The notes below the pieces were generated by a model, which was not told where the DNA came from, made no database searches, and worked only from the letters and a program-made list of their open reading frames with translations. Below are positions 61,423-64,000 of a stretch of DNA of 64,000 nucleotides, in pieces. A program made the position numbers and the translations under genes. The DNA is from Patescibacteria group bacterium (GTDB lineage Bacteria > Patescibacteriota > Microgenomatia > UBA1406 > GWC2-37-13). Numbering within the stretch: position 1 is the first letter of the stretch; each line of letters starts with the position of its first letter. The stretch is taken from contig JANWUX010000001.1 in the NCBI GenBank assembly GCA_025057905.1, forward strand, positions 84,155-148,154. Reading direction: 5' to 3'.

Positions 61423-61832
61423 ATTGTCTCTCGGCTTATAATTTTTGTTTTAATTGAAAGCTTTGAAGACACGGTTTCCAGAACTTTAATTGCCTCTTCT
61501 TTAGCAAGACCATCGATCTCAAAGAGAATTCTCCCTGGAGACACCGGAGAAACAAAAAAAGCGACGTCACCTTTGCCAGCACCCATTGTCACTTCGGGGG
61601 GTTTTTTTGTGTAAGGTTTATCGGGGAAAATTCTTATCCAAAACTTACCCTCCTTCTTTGTTGCTCGAGCTAATATGACTCTAGAAGCTTCTATTTCTCT
61701 ATCCTTTATCCACCCTGCTTCAATCGCTTTCAGCCCATAAGCGCCAAAACTAATCTTGTCTCCTTTTGTAGAAATTCGCCTTAGAACGCCTCGATACTGT
61801 TTTCGATACTTTTGTCTCTTGGGAGCTAACAT
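61419..61832 (-). CDS. rplP: Large ribosomal subunit protein uL16
   Basis: The 137-residue protein has MLAPKRQKYRKQYRG, ISFGAYGLKAIEAGWI, RKVILARATKKEGKFWIRIF-like segment, and KPPEVTMGAGKGDVAFFVSP. It contacts A-site tRNA. It is 1 nt after rpsC. Confidence 0.97.
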   Translation of the reverse strand: MLAPKRQKYRKQYRGVLRRISTKGDKISFGAYGLKAIEAGWIKDREIEASRVILARATKKEGKFWIRIFPDKPYTKKPPEVTMGAGKGDVAFFVSPVSPGRILFEIDGLAKEEAIKVLETVSSKLSIKTKIISRETI

Positions 61833-61833
61833 A

Positions 61834-62472
61834 TCATTTGCAGATCCAAACTTTCACACCAACATATCCTGAACGAGTAAGTGCTGGATAACTAGCAAAA
61901 TCAATCTCTTCCCGCATAGTCGAGGTGGGAATTGTTCCTTGAAAATATTTTTCCCGGCGAGAAATTTCTGCTCCAGCAATTCTTCCTCCAAGCTGAACCT
62001 TAACACCTTTTGCACCACTTTCCATCACTTTGTTCATTGCCAAATGAACAACAGACCGATGGGGAAGATTTTTTATCAATCTCTCCGCAATCCATTGAGC
62101 AACATAGTAGGCGCTTAGATAAGGCTTTTTTACCTGTTCGATTTTTATGTCAATTTTGATATCTCTTCCTTTTTCTGTTTTTTTCAGAATCGGCTCAATC
62201 ATTTTCTTAATTTCCTCTAACCCTTTACCGCCTTTGCCGATTATAACTCCTGGTTTTACTGAGTGAATAATCAAAGTAATTTTGTTTATCGCTCTTTCGA
62301 TCTCAATTTGGGTGACAGCAGCGAACGAAAGTTTCTCTCTTAAGACCTCTCTTATCTTGAGATCAGAAATCAGCGTCTCTCGATATCTTTTTTTGTCAGA
62401 AAAAAACCATCTTGATGACCAATTGTAGAGGCCACCCAGCCTAAATCCAATCGGATGGACTTTTTGACCCAT
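61834..62472 (-). CDS. rpsC: Small ribosomal subunit protein uS3
   Basis: The 212-residue protein starts MGQKVHPIGFRLG, then the KH domain with VIIGKGGKGLEEIKK, and the C-terminal GAKGVKVQLGGRIAGAEISR. It lines the mRNA entry tunnel. It is 12 nt after rplV. Confidence 0.97.
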   Translation of the reverse strand: MGQKVHPIGFRLGGLYNWSSRWFFSDKKRYRETLISDLKIREVLREKLSFAAVTQIEIERAINKITLIIHSVKPGVIIGKGGKGLEEIKKMIEPILKKTEKGRDIKIDIKIEQVKKPYLSAYYVAQWIAERLIKNLPHRSVVHLAMNKVMESGAKGVKVQLGGRIAGAEISRREKYFQGTIPTSTMREEIDFASYPALTRSGYVGVKVWICK

Positions 62473-62484
62473 ACCTTATAAAAA

Positions 62485-62925
62485 CTATTTTTTCAGAATT
62501 TGTGTCTTCTTTTGAGAAATTTGATTTTTTTCTAACGATCTCTTAGCAAGTTCCGGTAATTGACTTTCTTTTACCAAAGATCGATCCCCAATCTTTGGTT
62601 CAAGAACAATCTCAAGGTGACTTCTTCGCCTTTTAATTGGTCTGATTGTTCCTCGTGGACCTGGACGATATCTTTTTAACTTTATACCTTCATCAACTTT
62701 TAAGGTCTTAAATTTTAGCAAATTAGCATCTAATTTTAAAGCCTGCTTAGCGTTGTTTATTGCTGATTTGATTGCCTGGTAAAGAATCTTGGCCGCTTTA
62801 AGCCGAGAGTAAAAAAGATAATCAAGACTTTTCATTGGCGAAAGATTTTTTATTGATGGTAGTAATGATCTCAATTTTTTTGGAGGAATAGGTAAGTTCC
62901 TGAGATAAGTTTTTGACTTACTCAT
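62485..62925 (-). CDS. rplV: Large ribosomal subunit protein uL22
   Basis: The 146-residue protein has YLRNLPIPPKKLRSLLPSIK, the exit-tunnel hairpin region KTLKVDEGIKLKRYRPGPRG and RRRSHLEIVLE. A basic C-terminal extension of about 30 residues follows. It starts only 3 nt after rplB, where uS19 normally lies, so rpsS has left this place. Confidence 0.96.
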   Translation of the reverse strand: MSKSKTYLRNLPIPPKKLRSLLPSIKNLSPMKSLDYLFYSRLKAAKILYQAIKSAINNAKQALKLDANLLKFKTLKVDEGIKLKRYRPGPRGTIRPIKRRRSHLEIVLEPKIGDRSLVKESQLPELAKRSLEKNQISQKKTQILKK

Positions 62926-62928
62926 TTT

Positions 62929-63699
62929 TTATTTTCTTCTTTTAACAATTAAATAATCAGTTCGATGGTTCTTCTTTCTTGTTTTCTTGCCCCGAGCTGG
63001 TTTTCCCCATGGAGTTTTTGGCGGCATACCCTCACCAGTTCTTCCCTCTCCGCCCCCATGAGGATGGCTGCGTGGATTTTGAGCTGTCCCTCTAACGGTG
63101 GGTCTTATCCCCATCAATCTACTTCGCCCAGCTTTACCAATTTTTTCTTCTTTTTTTTCTATGTTACCTACCTGACCAATGGTGGCAAAACAATCGTTTA
63201 AAAATCTTTTTATCTCTCCAGAAGGGAGCTTTATTTGTGTGTACTTTTCTTCATGGGCAACCACAATACCACTGGCACCAGCACTTCTGATCACTTGCCC
63301 TCCTTGACCTGGATATTTCTCAATGTTGTGAACATTGATACTAACAGGTATGTTTTTCAATGGCAGAGCATTTCCAACCTTTATCTCAGCTTTCTCACTA
63401 GCGATGATCTTGTCACCTACCTTCAAGCCATTGGGTTGAAGAATGTATCTGAGTTCTCCATCGGTGTATTTGATCAGGGCGATAAAGCAGTTTCTATTTG
63501 GATCTTTTTCTATTCTGATTATTTCTCCTTCAATATCTCTTTTGTCTCGACGAAAGTCGATTATTCGATAGTATCTTTTCTGGCGACCACCTTGGTGCCG
63601 AACCGAGATTCTACCTTGATTGTCTCTGCCAGAGTGTTTTTTTAGGATGACTCTCAGGCTTTTGACTGGTTGAGCGCTTTTGTTAACTAACTCATTCAT
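62929..63699 (-). CDS. rplB: Large ribosomal subunit protein uL2
   Basis: The 256-residue protein has GRDNQGRISVRHQGGRQKRY, GNALPLKNIPVSINVHNIE, and the peptidyl-transferase-side HPHGGGEGRTGEGMPPKTPW. The first 15-20 residues of the usual protein are missing, giving a shorter start. It lies 3 nt after rplW. Confidence 0.97.
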   Translation of the reverse strand: MNELVNKSAQPVKSLRVILKKHSGRDNQGRISVRHQGGRQKRYYRIIDFRRDKRDIEGEIIRIEKDPNRNCFIALIKYTDGELRYILQPNGLKVGDKIIASEKAEIKVGNALPLKNIPVSINVHNIEKYPGQGGQVIRSAGASGIVVAHEEKYTQIKLPSGEIKRFLNDCFATIGQVGNIEKKEEKIGKAGRSRLMGIRPTVRGTAQNPRSHPHGGGEGRTGEGMPPKTPWGKPARGKKTRKKNHRTDYLIVKRRK

Positions 63700-63702
63700 A
63701 GC

Positions 63703-63993
63703 TTAGGTCTTTGGAAAAACTTCTATCTTACCCTCCTCTAGCTTTACAAAGGCTATCTTTTCTGGCGATTGACTTTTTTGTTTTAATCTATTTTTTCCCA
63801 CTCTAATTTTTTTTCCTTTTCTTATGAATGTCCTGACAATCTTTACTTTCACCTGGTATAACTGCTCAATCGCTTGTTTTATCTGAGTTTTTCTGGCTCT
63901 CAGGTTAACTTTGAAGGCATAATGATCATCTTTAACAAGATTTGTCGTTTTTTCAGTTATGATAGGCTCAATGATGATATCCTTTAGATTCAT
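63703..63993 (-). CDS. rplW: Large ribosomal subunit protein uL23
   Basis: The 96-residue protein has IIEPIITEKTTNLVKDDHYAFKV near the start and QAIEQLYQVKVKIVRTFI, both typical of uL23. It docks trigger factor and SRP at the tunnel exit. It is the first complete gene at the right edge; rplD should lie beyond it if the S10 order holds. Confidence 0.95.
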   Translation of the reverse strand: MNLKDIIIEPIITEKTTNLVKDDHYAFKVNLRARKTQIKQAIEQLYQVKVKIVRTFIRKGKKIRVGKNRLKQKSQSPEKIAFVKLEEGKIEVFPKT

Positions 63994-64000
63994 CTCTTAA

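Overview
The window is A+T-rich and very gene-dense. It looks like a chromosome segment of a Candidate Phyla Radiation (Patescibacteria) bacterium, most like Microgenomates. This is inferred from gene content, not from rRNA, which is absent here. Supporting signs are a ribosomal operon without uL30, a class I lysyl-tRNA synthetase, an alanyl-tRNA synthetase without its C-Ala domain, DUF4012 and baseplate-J-like membrane proteins, sortase-linked surface proteins, and many 4-nt or longer gene overlaps. The genes use the standard code.

Layout. 1-1076 (-): N-terminal part of a type III CRISPR effector, Cas10/Csm1, running off the left edge. 1110-6825: a fused TsaC-TsaE t6A enzyme (-), divergent from ftsH, a stand-alone 5'-3' exonuclease and glmS (+). 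7081-14918 (-): a possible operon, alaS > free-standing tRNA-binding domain > DsbA-like protein with apparently permuted domain order > nnrD > two membrane-anchored proteins > secA. 14919-18687: a decayed zone with two pseudogenes, tRNA-Glu(CUC) and greA. 18678-25369: acetylpolyamine amidohydrolase-like deacetylase, class I LysRS, alpha/beta hydrolase, a Maf-like/transglutaminase-like fusion, an ITPase and SerRS. 25359-36819: cell-envelope genes (class A PBP, sortase, baseplate-J-like protein, solute-binding protein, VanW, hexapeptide acyltransferase, LCP protein) plus a short UvrD helicase.

36808-63993 is an unbroken minus-strand run of about 27 kb. Read in the direction of transcription it starts with the S10/spc/alpha ribosomal operon (uL23, uL2, uL22, uS3, uL16, uL29, uS17, uL14, uL24, uL5, uS14, uS19, uS8, uL6, uL18, uS5, short uL15, SecY, bL33, Adk fusion, Map, IF-1, bL36, uS13, uS11, uS4, RpoA, bL17, uL13, uS9). 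It then passes into glycosyltransferase/ManC/sugar-transferase genes, DUF4012, RecO, GlyRS, bS20, PilN/PilO-like proteins and two surface proteins with LPxSG-like C-termini.

How the genes fit together: translation machinery, Sec export (SecA and SecY), disulfide chemistry and a surface-display module (sortase plus LPxSG substrates, PBP, LCP, VanW) make up most of the window. The least ordinary items are the type III Cas10, the permuted DsbA, the Maf/transglutaminase-like, TsaC-TsaE and Adk-UPF0200 fusions, the truncated uL15, the moved rpsS gene and the decayed GNAT beside a deacetylase.
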